Origin: Spirochaetes bacterium GWB1_60_80
GTDB taxonomy: Bacteria; Spirochaetota; Spirochaetia; Treponematales; UBA12059
NCBI GenBank assembly: GCA_001829185.1
Contig: MIAR01000032.1
Coordinates: forward strand, 242,414-306,413
DNA length: 64,000 nt
Reading direction: 5' to 3'
A program made the translations under genes and the position numbers. This document shows, in pieces, positions 40,910 to 50,465 of this stretch. The first letter of the stretch is position 1, and each line of letters starts with the position of its first letter. The notes beneath the pieces are model-generated. The model worked only from the letters and a program-made list of their open reading frames with translations. It did not search any database and was not told where the DNA came from.

Positions 40910-41683
40910 ATGAAGGTTGTAATATTAGCCGGTGGTTTTGGCACAAGATTATCCGAGGAAACTGTTTTGAAGCCAAAGCCCATGATTGACATAGGTGGCA
41001 TGCCTATTTTATGGCATATCATGAAGACCTATTCTTATTATGGGCATAATGAATTTATTATCTGTCTAGGATATAAGGGTTACGTGATTAAAGAATATTT
41101 CGCAAATTATTTTATGCACATGGCGGATGTGACTTTTGATATGGAGCGCAACACTATGGAAGTTCATAATAAAAAGGCTGAGCCCTGGAAAGTAACACTT
41201 ATTGATACTGGTTTGAATACTATGACAGGTGGTCGAGTCAAGCGCATTCAGTCGTTTATAAAAGATGAGCCGTTCATGCTTACGTATGGTGATGGTGTGT
41301 CAGATGTCGATATATCTGAATTGCTTCAATTTCATCAAAAACATGGCAAAATAGGCACGATGACAGCGGTCCAGCCTTCTGGCCGGTTTGGTGCATTGGA
41401 GCTAGCAGCTGATGCTTCGATCCTTTCATTTAAAGAAAAGCCGAAAGGGGATGGTTCATGGATAAATGGTGGTTTTTTTGTTATGAATCCGGGGATATTT
41501 GATTATATCGATGATGATAGCGTTGTTTTTGAGCGCAAACCACTAGAGCAGCTGGCAAAGGATAACCAACTTTCAGCCTTTAAGCATTCTGGGTTCTGGA
41601 AACCTATGGATACACTTAGAGAGAAAGTGGAACTTGAGGATCTTTGGGTGTCCGGGAAAGCACCTTGGAAGGTTTGGAAATGA
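40910..41683 (+). CDS. rfbF: Glucose-1-phosphate cytidylyltransferase
   Basis: Makes CDP-glucose. 257 residues with LAGGFGTRLSEETVLKPKPM, MLTYGDGVSDVDISELL and SFKEKPKGDGSWINGGFFV, all diagnostic for RfbF/DdhA. AAGGAGGGG lies before the ATG. The stop overlaps the rfbG ATG (ATGA). Confidence 0.95.
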   Translation: MKVVILAGGFGTRLSEETVLKPKPMIDIGGMPILWHIMKTYSYYGHNEFIICLGYKGYVIKEYFANYFMHMADVTFDMERNTMEVHNKKAEPWKVTLIDTGLNTMTGGRVKRIQSFIKDEPFMLTYGDGVSDVDISELLQFHQKHGKIGTMTAVQPSGRFGALELAADASILSFKEKPKGDGSWINGGFFVMNPGIFDYIDDDSVVFERKPLEQLAKDNQLSAFKHSGFWKPMDTLREKVELEDLWVSGKAPWKVWK

Positions 41684-42750
41684 TCGATATAGCCTTTTGG
41701 AAAGGAAAAAAAGTTTTTTTAACTGGCCATACCGGTTTTAAGGGTAGTTGGATTTCAATATTGCTACACAAAATGGGTGCCGAGGTTACTGGCTTTTCTC
41801 TTGATCCTCCGACTAATCCAAGTATCTTTGAACAAGCACATGTTACGAACCTCATCCGTGATATTCGTGGCGATATTCGCGATGAAAATGCGCTTTCTCT
41901 TGCATTGAAGCAGTCTAAACCAGATATTGTGCTTCACTTGGCGGCTCAGGCGATTGTGCGCGAGTCATATATCAACCCAATTGAAACATATGATATAAAT
42001 GTGCTTGGGACTGCGAAGGTTCTTCAAGCAGTCCGGGCTGTAGATTCAGTGCGAGCGGTCGTTTGTGTTACCACAGATAAGTGCTATGAGAATAAAGAAT
42101 GGCTATGGGGTTACCGGGAAGGCGAGGCACTGGGGGGGTATGACCCGTATTCCAGTAGTAAGGCTGGGGCGGAATTAGTCTCGGCCTCATTTCGCAGTTC
42201 ATTTTTCAACTTAGCTGATTATGGCAAGAGGCATCAGGTAGCACTAGCTACCGCGCGCGCGGGTAATGTTATTGGTGGTGGTGATTACGCAAAAGATCGA
42301 CTAATTCCTGATATTATCCGGGCATTTCAAAGAAATGAGCTGGTTACCATTCGAAGTCCTGAATCTATAAGGCCTTGGCAGCATGTTCTAGAGCCTCTTC
42401 ATGGTTACTTATTATTGGCTGAGCGGCTTTACGGGGACTCTGGATACAATTATGCAGAGGCTTGGAATTTTGGACCCAATGATAACGATGCTAAGCCAGT
42501 TCTAGATATAGTAAGGCTCATGTCAGAACGCTGGCCGAATTCCCCAGGCTATGCCATTGAAAAACAAAGTGCTACTGTCCACGAAGCAAGATATCTTAAG
42601 CTTGATATTTCGAAAGCTAAGGAGCGATTGGGTTGGTTTCCAAAGTGGGATCTTTCTGTTGCTCTTCAGAAGGTTGTGGACTGGTCACTTGCACCAGTTG
42701 AACGGGCACGTGAAATAACTATTGAGCAAATTAATGCATTCCTCTATTAA
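41680..42750 (+). CDS. rfbG: CDP-glucose 4,6-dehydratase
   Basis: NAD-dependent short-chain-type dehydratase giving CDP-4-keto-6-deoxyglucose. The ATG at 41680 overlaps rfbF by 4 bp and gives 356 residues, beginning MIDIAFWKGKKVFLTGHTGF. The glycine motif TGHTGFKGSW, the VCVTTDKCYENKEW motif and the YSSSKAG catalytic Tyr/Lys are present. Confidence 0.94.
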   Translation: MIDIAFWKGKKVFLTGHTGFKGSWISILLHKMGAEVTGFSLDPPTNPSIFEQAHVTNLIRDIRGDIRDENALSLALKQSKPDIVLHLAAQAIVRESYINPIETYDINVLGTAKVLQAVRAVDSVRAVVCVTTDKCYENKEWLWGYREGEALGGYDPYSSSKAGAELVSASFRSSFFNLADYGKRHQVALATARAGNVIGGGDYAKDRLIPDIIRAFQRNELVTIRSPESIRPWQHVLEPLHGYLLLAERLYGDSGYNYAEAWNFGPNDNDAKPVLDIVRLMSERWPNSPGYAIEKQSATVHEARYLKLDISKAKERLGWFPKWDLSVALQKVVDWSLAPVERAREITIEQINAFLY

Positions 42751-43657
42751 AACTGTTTTATTAACTGGTGCTACTGGGTTTCTTGGAAGTAATTTGCTAA
42801 GTGGATTGCTTGCCACAGGGTACAATGTAGTAGTAGTGAAGAGAAGCCATTCTAGAATCGATAAAATAAAAGACTGTCTGAAAGCTACTAAGGTTTATAA
42901 TATAGATGAATGTGGAATAGAAAAACCGTTTAAGGACAACACGATAGACGCTGTTCTACATGTCGCTACGATGTATGCTAGGGAGTCAACAGCATTCTAC
43001 GATGTGGTTGATTCGAACATATCTTTCGGGGTTAGATTGCTCGATTTGTGCTCAGATTTTAATGTTAAACTATTTGTAAATACGGATACATTTTCTAATG
43101 ATGGTGATGTAACCCAGACGTATCTTGGTAGCTATATCTTGTCAAAGAAGCAATTTGCAGAATGGATGTTTTTAAGGAAATTTCGATATAAGACTATTAA
43201 TTTGAAACTACAGCATATGTATGGTCCAAAGGATGAGACTTCAAAATTCATACCATGGGTTATAACTCAACTTGCAAATGCACCACCGTTCCTGGATTTT
43301 ACGCCTGGTATGCAGAAAAGAGATTTTGTGTATGTGGAGGATGTGGTAAGTGCATATCTTAAGATTCTTGAATGTTTTGATTCTCTGCCACAGGCTTTTA
43401 CATACAATGTAGGTACTGGAATCAAAACTACACTAAAAGACATGATTCAACAAATTCGTATTGCTGCAAGTTTCTGGATTACTATTAGTACAGAATTTTG
43501 TTTCGGTGCATTGTGTTATCGTGCCGGTGAGAAGTTGGATGTTGAGACTGATATTTCGCCACTAAGAGCCTTGGGTTGGGAGCCTTTGTTCGATATTGCC
43601 ACTGGTTTATACAAAACAGTGGATTACTATCTGCAGAATCGTTTGATAAAGCGTTGA
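42734..43657 (+). CDS. NAD(P)-dependent sugar epimerase/reductase (RfbJ-like)
   Basis: Extended short-chain dehydrogenase, 307 residues from the ATG at 42734, overlapping rfbG by 17 bp. Glycine motif LLTGATGFLGSNLLSGLL, NTDT in place of the usual STD, and YILSKKQF with the catalytic Tyr/Lys. The LKLQHMYGPKDETSKFIPWV stretch recalls CDP-abequose/paratose synthases. With no RfbH dehydrase nearby, it more likely reduces C4 of the CDP-4-keto-6-deoxy sugar to give a CDP-6-deoxyhexose. Confidence 0.8.
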   Translation: MHSSIKTVLLTGATGFLGSNLLSGLLATGYNVVVVKRSHSRIDKIKDCLKATKVYNIDECGIEKPFKDNTIDAVLHVATMYARESTAFYDVVDSNISFGVRLLDLCSDFNVKLFVNTDTFSNDGDVTQTYLGSYILSKKQFAEWMFLRKFRYKTINLKLQHMYGPKDETSKFIPWVITQLANAPPFLDFTPGMQKRDFVYVEDVVSAYLKILECFDSLPQAFTYNVGTGIKTTLKDMIQQIRIAASFWITISTEFCFGALCYRAGEKLDVETDISPLRALGWEPLFDIATGLYKTVDYYLQNRLIKR

Positions 43658-43702
43658 GAAGGATACAAGATTATTAAGACCAAGAGAACAGCTCTAAATA
43701 CA

Positions 43703-45181
43703 GTGGTTCGTTTGGCACAAAGTGTGATTCCAAATATTCTCACGTTGATTTTGAATCATGAAATCATTGCGATATTTGGCTCCGATGTTAATGGAGTGCT
43801 ATCTACCGCTGCTCAGGTTATTAATTTCTTAGCTCTTTTCGAGGCTGGCTTTACTCTCTCTACAACAGTCGCACTATATGGTCCGTATTTGGAAAAGGAT
43901 ACGGAGACTATTAATAGCATTCTACACAGCGCGAAAGTATTGTATCAAAAAATAGGATTGATTATTTCCTTTATTGGAATAATTATTAGCGTAGTGGTTC
44001 CTTTCCTGATATCGAGCAGCTTAAGCAAGCAATTGATAAGTTCTATTTTCCTTATTTCAGTGCTAAATATTAGTCTGACCTTCATGGTAAGTATGAAGTA
44101 TGGCATAATGTTTTCTGTCTCGCAGCAGGAGTATAAGTTAAATCTAGTAAGTCTTATTTTTCAATCATTATCTCAATTTCTATGTATTGTTTTATTACGC
44201 AAGACCTCGAGCATAGTGGTTGTTAGACTCGTTTGGTATCTAATTCCATTTTTAGCCTTGCCGCTCATTTCATTCCTGTTCAGAAAGAACTTTCCTGGCG
44301 TAGGCTTTAAATCCAATCATCCAAGTAAACTTGGATTGGCTGGTGCAAAGGATGTTTTTGCACAAAAAATCGCTGTGTTAGTTACAAATAATACTGATTT
44401 AGTTATAATTTCAATTTTTTTAGGCACTCAATTTTCCAGCGTTTATTCTGTCTACTATTTTGTCTATGCAGGGTTGAAACAAGTTCTTTTCTCATTTGTT
44501 CTAGCTCCATTCAATGCATTCGGGCAATTGTTTGCGGGAAATCAACTTGATACGCTTCGTGCTTCGTATAAGACCTATCAGTTTATATGTATAATGCTAA
44601 TTAGCATTATTCTTACCACTGGGAATGTACTAATAATACCATTTGTTAAGCTGTATACATCGGGAGTTAATGATGTTAATTATATTGACCTCTCGTTCGC
44701 ACTTCTTTTTTCAGTCGCAGCGTTTATGGAGCTCGTTTCGAATATAATGGGGGTCGTTGTAAATAGCATTGGATTTTTTAAGAAAATGAAGCCTATCGTT
44801 CTCTGGGGAGCTCTTGGAAATGTGATGTGTTCCCTTGTATTAGTGCAGTTTCTTGGGTTAAGGGGCATAGCTATAGGCACGATTTTATCCTACCTTTTTA
44901 TGAATGGTCTGATAGGGGCTGTGCTTTACCGAGATGCATTAAAAACAGCCAGTGGATATTTCTTGAAATACTTAATTGTCAATATAGGTTTCTCAATTAT
45001 CCTCCTTTATATTGCTTTACGCTTAACAATGATTATTGATAGTTATCTTGCATTCTGTTTGTATGGAATGTTTGCAGTCATTATCGTTTCCATATTATTC
45101 ATTTTGCTTAATCTATTCTCGGATCCGAAGGAAATGCGTAATGTTTCAGGGCGTATTAGGACTCTTTTTGTACACCGCTGA
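43703..45181 (+). CDS. Wzx-type oligosaccharide flippase
   Basis: Moves lipid-linked oligosaccharide repeat units across the inner membrane. 492 residues with about 12-14 hydrophobic segments and the polysaccharide-exporter family pattern near the start (VIPNILTLILNHEIIAIFGS). The GTG at 43703 has no ribosome site; GAGAAGGA at 43656-43663 sits correctly for an ATT codon at 43670 or 43673, which would add 10-11 basic residues (IKTKRTALNT). The true start is therefore uncertain. Confidence 0.87.
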   Translation: MVRLAQSVIPNILTLILNHEIIAIFGSDVNGVLSTAAQVINFLALFEAGFTLSTTVALYGPYLEKDTETINSILHSAKVLYQKIGLIISFIGIIISVVVPFLISSSLSKQLISSIFLISVLNISLTFMVSMKYGIMFSVSQQEYKLNLVSLIFQSLSQFLCIVLLRKTSSIVVVRLVWYLIPFLALPLISFLFRKNFPGVGFKSNHPSKLGLAGAKDVFAQKIAVLVTNNTDLVIISIFLGTQFSSVYSVYYFVYAGLKQVLFSFVLAPFNAFGQLFAGNQLDTLRASYKTYQFICIMLISIILTTGNVLIIPFVKLYTSGVNDVNYIDLSFALLFSVAAFMELVSNIMGVVVNSIGFFKKMKPIVLWGALGNVMCSLVLVQFLGLRGIAIGTILSYLFMNGLIGAVLYRDALKTASGYFLKYLIVNIGFSIILLYIALRLTMIIDSYLAFCLYGMFAVIIVSILFILLNLFSDPKEMRNVSGRIRTLFVHR

Positions 45182-45216
45182 GTTTATTCCGCCCGTTATA
45201 AAATTGGAGCAAATAA

Positions 45217-46260
45217 ATGAAAAAGCTTAGTATCTGCATCCCTACTTATAATCGGAAAGAAGAATTATCTCAGCTCACAGAAAATTTTCTAATCAAGGCC
45301 CTTAATATTTATGGTCATGATATCGAAGTTGTAGTTTCAGATAATTCTGATGTTAGTATTGCTAAGCAAAATGAAGAATCATTGGATCACCGAATAAGAT
45401 ATAGTAAAAATCAAATAAACTTAGGATATTCTGGCAATATTCGACAATGCATACATTTGGCTGCGGGACAATTCCTTTGGATAATAGCTGATGATGATAA
45501 AATTCTTTGGGACGGTTTTGTAGAGCTCATGACCTTTCTAATGGCGTCAAAAAATGATATGCCAGATGTAATTTTTGCGCCGATTACAACTAGAACAATT
45601 CACGGCGAAAAAGTAGTTATCAATCGATGCACAGATTGGAGATGTAACAAAATGTGCTGTTTCGAAGATGTGCTTGAAAAGGGAGAGTTGCCTTTTCTCT
45701 TTATTGCGGGTGGGGTAATTAAAAATGATTTTGAAAATAAAAAACTAAATATTTTTTCTCACGTCGAAAATGATTACTTGCATGTGCTTATGTACTGTTC
45801 TCGGCTTGGCAATGCAAGTAAAGTTTTTTTCATGGATGATAGCCTGGTCGAGTATAAAACGAGCGAGACCGTGAGGTTTTCTATTTATAGCATATCGAAA
45901 TCTATTCGATTTCTTCTTCAATACATTGAAACTAATTTCCACAAGCGAATACGGTATTCGCCCATCTACTCAGAGCATCTTAAATGGTTGTTGTACCATA
46001 GGGCTGGTATTTCGAAGGTATATAATGGTAACAGCGATAGGTGGAAGCTGATTAGGTGCTTGCCTGAATACATAAACATAAAAAACATATTTCTTTGCTC
46101 TATGCTAATACTACCAAGGGTAGCTATCAAGGCTATGTTTGTTTTATTCTATGCTTGGAAATCGGTTAAGGAAGATAAGTTTCATGGATTTTCTAAATTC
46201 CATCGCTCGATAGCTCATTACTGGAAGAGCATATCCTACACTAATAATGCTTCAAAATAA
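45217..46260 (+). CDS. Family 2 glycosyltransferase
   Basis: GT-A fold inverting transferase, 347 residues: LSICIPTYNRKEELSQL at the start, VVVSDNSD and the metal-binding acid cluster in WIIADDDKIL. The C-terminal part has a hydrophobic stretch near residues 290-315 that may associate with the membrane. The donor and acceptor in the repeat unit are unknown. Confidence 0.86.
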   Translation: MKKLSICIPTYNRKEELSQLTENFLIKALNIYGHDIEVVVSDNSDVSIAKQNEESLDHRIRYSKNQINLGYSGNIRQCIHLAAGQFLWIIADDDKILWDGFVELMTFLMASKNDMPDVIFAPITTRTIHGEKVVINRCTDWRCNKMCCFEDVLEKGELPFLFIAGGVIKNDFENKKLNIFSHVENDYLHVLMYCSRLGNASKVFFMDDSLVEYKTSETVRFSIYSISKSIRFLLQYIETNFHKRIRYSPIYSEHLKWLLYHRAGISKVYNGNSDRWKLIRCLPEYINIKNIFLCSMLILPRVAIKAMFVLFYAWKSVKEDKFHGFSKFHRSIAHYWKSISYTNNASK

Positions 46261-46290
46261 CCACTACATGATATTTTGAAATAATGCATT

Positions 46291-47349
46291 GTGGCAAATA
46301 CCATTAATTCAATCTCAAATAATGTTATGACAGGGTATGACAGGTATATGGAAAATCCAGCTGTGGCAGGGTCAGAAACAGGAACCTCTAAGCTAAGCAG
46401 ATTACTGCAATGGTTGGTTCTATTTGCATTTTTGGTATTACTTTTTTTTACAAGTATTTATTTTTCCAGGATGCATACCAATGGTGATCAAGTGCACTAT
46501 ACGAAAGCTTACCGGCTTATTAGCGGCCTTGGTTTTACGGAAGCTCTAAATACTTATAGGCAGATAATTTTTAGTTATGAACCGATGCATTTTTTTATAT
46601 CTTGGGTTGGCAGTAATCTAGGTTTTGATAAAATCATTCTTATGTCTATACTTAATGTGCTGCTAACTTCACTAGCATACAAGTACCTTAAAGGCAGAGG
46701 TTATGCGTACGGACTTATTCTGCTTATACTGCTTACTAACTACTATTTTTTTGTCATTTATTTTACTTTAGAAAAATTGAAGGTCGCTTTTATATTTTTA
46801 CTGCTATTTCTCTTGATTAGGAAGCGGTTCTGGCTTGCATTAATATCACTTGCTGCCTCCCTTTTTGCTCATTTCCAGATGATTATTCTGGCCGCTCTTC
46901 ATATAAATGCTGGTTTCTTATCAGCTATTAAGAATGCTACAATGCCTAAGAAAGCTTTTATTAAGATTGCTATTTATATGGCATGTGCTGGTCTTTTAAG
47001 TCTACTCTTGTTTCAAAAATACGGATCTTTCATTGGCGCTAAGGTTCAATACTATTTCAATTTTAGTAGGAGTCAAGGTCTCCTGAGTTTACGAAGTGCA
47101 CTGATTGCTTTTTTTCTTACCTTCTTAGGTGCTGAAAACAAGAAAAAAGTGATATATTATTTTATTGGTCTTTGTATTTGTATTCTTTTCCTCGGTAGCG
47201 ATAGGCTTAATATGTTTGCTTACTTCGGTTTTTTACACTATATAAATCCTAAGAGAATCATTTCTAAGGTTTCAATTGTCCTTCTGTCTGGTTATTTACT
47301 GTATAAGACAATCATGTACCTTAATTTGATTTATTATTTTGGCGGTTAG
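46291..47349 (+). CDS. EpsG-like membrane protein, candidate Wzy polymerase
   Basis: 352 residues from a GTG with about nine to ten hydrophobic segments and a larger loop early on (NGDQVHYTKAYRLISGLGF, YEPMHFFISW) typical of EpsG-family proteins, which often act as repeat-unit polymerases. It is the only polytopic protein in the locus besides Wzx and so the best Wzy candidate. The start is uncertain; a later Met at residue 12 is also possible. Confidence 0.72.
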   Translation: MANTINSISNNVMTGYDRYMENPAVAGSETGTSKLSRLLQWLVLFAFLVLLFFTSIYFSRMHTNGDQVHYTKAYRLISGLGFTEALNTYRQIIFSYEPMHFFISWVGSNLGFDKIILMSILNVLLTSLAYKYLKGRGYAYGLILLILLTNYYFFVIYFTLEKLKVAFIFLLLFLLIRKRFWLALISLAASLFAHFQMIILAALHINAGFLSAIKNATMPKKAFIKIAIYMACAGLLSLLLFQKYGSFIGAKVQYYFNFSRSQGLLSLRSALIAFFLTFLGAENKKKVIYYFIGLCICILFLGSDRLNMFAYFGFLHYINPKRIISKVSIVLLSGYLLYKTIMYLNLIYYFGG

Positions 47350-47404
47350 TAATTAGTTTACTCAGTTGGTGCTGCTTTTTTTTGGTTAGATGGGGAAGGC
47401 TTTA

Positions 47405-48268
47405 ATGGACGAAATAACAATAATAGTCAATTCTTGTGACGCTTACGCTGATGTTTGGCCGCCTTTTTTTGCTTCACTGCGAGAAATGTGGCCAGATTTG
47501 CGATATTCGATTCTACTCAATACTGAGAGCAAATCCTATTTATATTCGGGATTAAATATTACAACGCTTGGTCCCGATGCCGAATATAGTAATCAGGTTG
47601 AGCCGTGGGGGCATCGTTTACTTAGGCATCTAAATTCGATTGATAGTGAATATGTTCTAATGCTTTTTGATGATTACATTGTTGAAGAACCTGTAAATGG
47701 TATTAAGATAGAGCAATGTAAGGCTTGGCTTAAGAGCGACGATACCATCGGGGCTTTTTACTTGGTCCAGGGTGGATTCAATCTTACCTTAGATACGCAA
47801 TATCAGTTGTTTTCCCTTGTTCGGCCACGATCTGATTATATAGTAAATTCAGCCCCTGCTCTATGGAATAAGCATTTGCTCGAATCCTTTGTAGGTAAGA
47901 TAGATACGCCCTGGGCATGGGAGTATTTTGGCTCGGCTAGAGCATACCGGCAAAATATTAAATTTTATTCTATTAAAGACAAACATTACGAAATATATAA
48001 ATATCAGTATGAACGAGGCGGGGCTATTCACCAAGGCAAATGGGTAAAAGCAGTTATCGCCCCAGTCATAGAGCGCTATTCTTTACAAATTGATTGTTCA
48101 AAACGTGGATTTGACGAAGAGATTTTAAAGAAACGCAAGCCTTCCTGGTACTTTCAGTTTTATCTAACAGGCTGGCGAATGGTTAAATGGGATGTTTTTG
48201 TTTTTATAAATAGGGCCTTGTTTAGGTTGGCCAAAAGAATGCTGAGAAAATTGTTTTTGACCAAGTAG
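47405..48268 (+). CDS. Probable glycosyltransferase, unclassified
   Basis: 287 residues from the ATG at 47405 (GGGGAAGG upstream). The N-terminus ITIIVNSCDAYADVWPPFFA and the acid cluster VLMLFDDYIVEE near residue 85 look like a GT-A nucleotide-sugar fold. The later WAWEYFGSARAYRQ resembles capsular glycosyltransferases. No close family recognised. Confidence 0.65.
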   Translation: MDEITIIVNSCDAYADVWPPFFASLREMWPDLRYSILLNTESKSYLYSGLNITTLGPDAEYSNQVEPWGHRLLRHLNSIDSEYVLMLFDDYIVEEPVNGIKIEQCKAWLKSDDTIGAFYLVQGGFNLTLDTQYQLFSLVRPRSDYIVNSAPALWNKHLLESFVGKIDTPWAWEYFGSARAYRQNIKFYSIKDKHYEIYKYQYERGGAIHQGKWVKAVIAPVIERYSLQIDCSKRGFDEEILKKRKPSWYFQFYLTGWRMVKWDVFVFINRALFRLAKRMLRKLFLTK

Positions 48269-48321
48269 AAGCGAGATGGATGTGGATAACTATCAATAGT
48301 TAGTGTTTTCTAGGAGAAACT

Positions 48322-49356
48322 ATGGCTGTCTGTGAAAAGGATTCATTTACTTTTGTAACGCTAACATATAATCATAGTGGATATATTATCGAGCATCTTG
48401 AGAGTATTAAATATCAAATTGAAAAAAATGGGGAAGACTATAATGTAAGTCTAGTTCTAGCAGACGATCATTCCCACGATAACACAATCGAGCTTGTAAG
48501 GCGATGGGTTGCGCGGAATGTGGGTTTATTTGCGAAGGTATCAATTTTTGCGAGCGATAGAAATTCGGGGACATGCGTGAATTACGTCAAGGCACTTGAG
48601 GCTGTTGACGCTCAGTGGTTTAAGGTCCTTGCCGGAGACGATGTCTATGCTATCTCTGATATTTTTTCTCTTGTGAGAGAAACTGAGCGATACTCCTTCG
48701 TTTCGGGGGTCCCTTTGATACTAGAAGGGCCGGCCTTGCATTTTTCAAAGACTTTAACACTCAATATGATTGCTACGGATGCGATATACCAGAATCATTT
48801 TGGGGACGCTATGCGCAACTTTAGCTCCATACATACCCCAAGCCTTGCATATGGACGAACTCTTGTTGATGATGAAAGGATTAAGGAATTCATCAAAAAC
48901 TATATCTTGGTGGAGGATTTTGCCATGCAGATTAAAGCCTGTGAAGTGAATCCTAACATAAGCTACAAATTGATACCGGAAGTATATGTATATTATAGGC
49001 GGACGAATAACTCAGCTTATATTATTAAAAATGATAAATTCCTCGACGACAAGCGAAGGCTTTATAAGTACTTGGCATCGAAGGAATCTTCAATTATAAA
49101 GAAGGTTCTTTTGCACAACAGGATTTTTTGCCTTGGGCTTATAAATAAGGCGTTAAAGATGCTTTTTAACCTGAACGCGTATGTATATTTTTGCCTTGTT
49201 GCAATCAATGTGTTAAAAATCTTGAGGAAGTATAATTCTGTAAATGTGGATATTGAAATGCATAAAGTTCATTATCAAAAGATTAAGGATGCAGCAGCAT
49301 GCTTTCTCAATGAAGCCATTCAGGACTGCTCTGCAACCCTAGCGAGTGTGAGATAG
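48322..49356 (+). CDS. Family 2 glycosyltransferase
   Basis: 344-residue GT-A protein: FVTLTYNHSGYIIEHLESI, LVLADDHSHDNTIELVRRW and the donor-binding KVLAGDDVY. The C-terminal third holds one hydrophobic stretch (AYVYFCLVAINVLKIL). TAGGAG precedes the ATG. Its place before the UDP-FucNAc genes does not define its sugar. Confidence 0.85.
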   Translation: MAVCEKDSFTFVTLTYNHSGYIIEHLESIKYQIEKNGEDYNVSLVLADDHSHDNTIELVRRWVARNVGLFAKVSIFASDRNSGTCVNYVKALEAVDAQWFKVLAGDDVYAISDIFSLVRETERYSFVSGVPLILEGPALHFSKTLTLNMIATDAIYQNHFGDAMRNFSSIHTPSLAYGRTLVDDERIKEFIKNYILVEDFAMQIKACEVNPNISYKLIPEVYVYYRRTNNSAYIIKNDKFLDDKRRLYKYLASKESSIIKKVLLHNRIFCLGLINKALKMLFNLNAYVYFCLVAINVLKILRKYNSVNVDIEMHKVHYQKIKDAAACFLNEAIQDCSATLASVR

Positions 49357-49436
49357 AAAAAATTATTTTTGATTAATGGTGGAAGGGGCTAAGGCCCAGT
49401 CAATATTAGCTTCAAAGTTACTTTAGGGAGGTACAT

Positions 49437-50465
49437 ATGTTCAAGAATAGAATACTTTTGATCACTGGAGGCACCGGTTCTTTTGGTAACGCTGTGCTCG
49501 ACCGTTTTTTGGGCACTGATATTGGCGAAATTCGCATTTTTAGCCGTGATGAGAAAAAGCAGGATGACATGCGGCACAAATATAAAAATGATAAGATTAA
49601 ATTCTATATTGGCGATGTACGGGATTACGATACAATTCATTCTGCCATGCGTGGTGTAGATTATGTTTTTTCTGCTGCTGCACTCAAGCAAGTTCCGTCT
49701 TGCGAATTTTATCCTTTAGAAGCAGTGAAGACCAATATAGAAGGAACTGCTAATACAATTGAGGCAGCCATAACTTGTGGGGTGAAGCGCCTTGTAGTTT
49801 TATCTACGGATAAGGCTGTCTATCCTATCAATGCAATGGGTATGTCAAAAGCCCTTATGGAAAAGGTTATGGTTGCTAAATCGCGCAATATTGAACCTGA
49901 AAAAACCAGAATGGCCGGAACGCGCTATGGCAATGTCATGGCATCTCGTGGTTCGGTAATTCCGCTTTTTATTAAGCAAATAAAGAATAATCAGCCAATA
50001 ACCATAACTGATCCTCATATGACCAGGTTCATGATGTCATTACCGCAGGCTGTAGAGCTTGTACTTTTCGCGTTCATGAACGCTACCCAAGGCGATATTT
50101 TCGTACAGAAAGCTCCTGCCGCGACAATAGGAGACTTGGCTCAGGTTTTACGCACATTGCTAAATGGCAAAAACGAAATAAAAGTTATAGGCACACGTCA
50201 CGGTGAAAAGTTGTATGAAACGCTTCTTGCCAAGGAAGAAGCTGTAAAAGCGGTTGATATGGGCGATTATTATCGTATCCCAGCCGATACCCGCGATCTT
50301 AATTATGGCTTGTATTTTGATAAAGGTGATCGTCGCATCGAAGCAATAGAAGAATATAATTCACATAATACTACCAGACTGGATCAACAAGCTTTAAAAG
50401 AACTTCTACTGAACTTGGATTATATTCAAAAGGCACTTAAGAATGAAGAAGGTGAAGGCGTATGA
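49437..50465 (+). CDS. fnlA: UDP-GlcNAc 4,6-dehydratase/5-epimerase (FnlA/CapE)
   Basis: First step from UDP-GlcNAc to UDP-L-FucNAc. 342 residues with ITGGTGSFGNAVLDRFLGT and STDKAVYPINAMGMSKALME, where Met replaces the usual catalytic Tyr, as in CapE/FnlA and unlike PseB. The ATG has GGGAGG upstream. It overlaps FnlB by 4 bp. Confidence 0.92.
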   Translation: MFKNRILLITGGTGSFGNAVLDRFLGTDIGEIRIFSRDEKKQDDMRHKYKNDKIKFYIGDVRDYDTIHSAMRGVDYVFSAAALKQVPSCEFYPLEAVKTNIEGTANTIEAAITCGVKRLVVLSTDKAVYPINAMGMSKALMEKVMVAKSRNIEPEKTRMAGTRYGNVMASRGSVIPLFIKQIKNNQPITITDPHMTRFMMSLPQAVELVLFAFMNATQGDIFVQKAPAATIGDLAQVLRTLLNGKNEIKVIGTRHGEKLYETLLAKEEAVKAVDMGDYYRIPADTRDLNYGLYFDKGDRRIEAIEEYNSHNTTRLDQQALKELLLNLDYIQKALKNEEGEGV

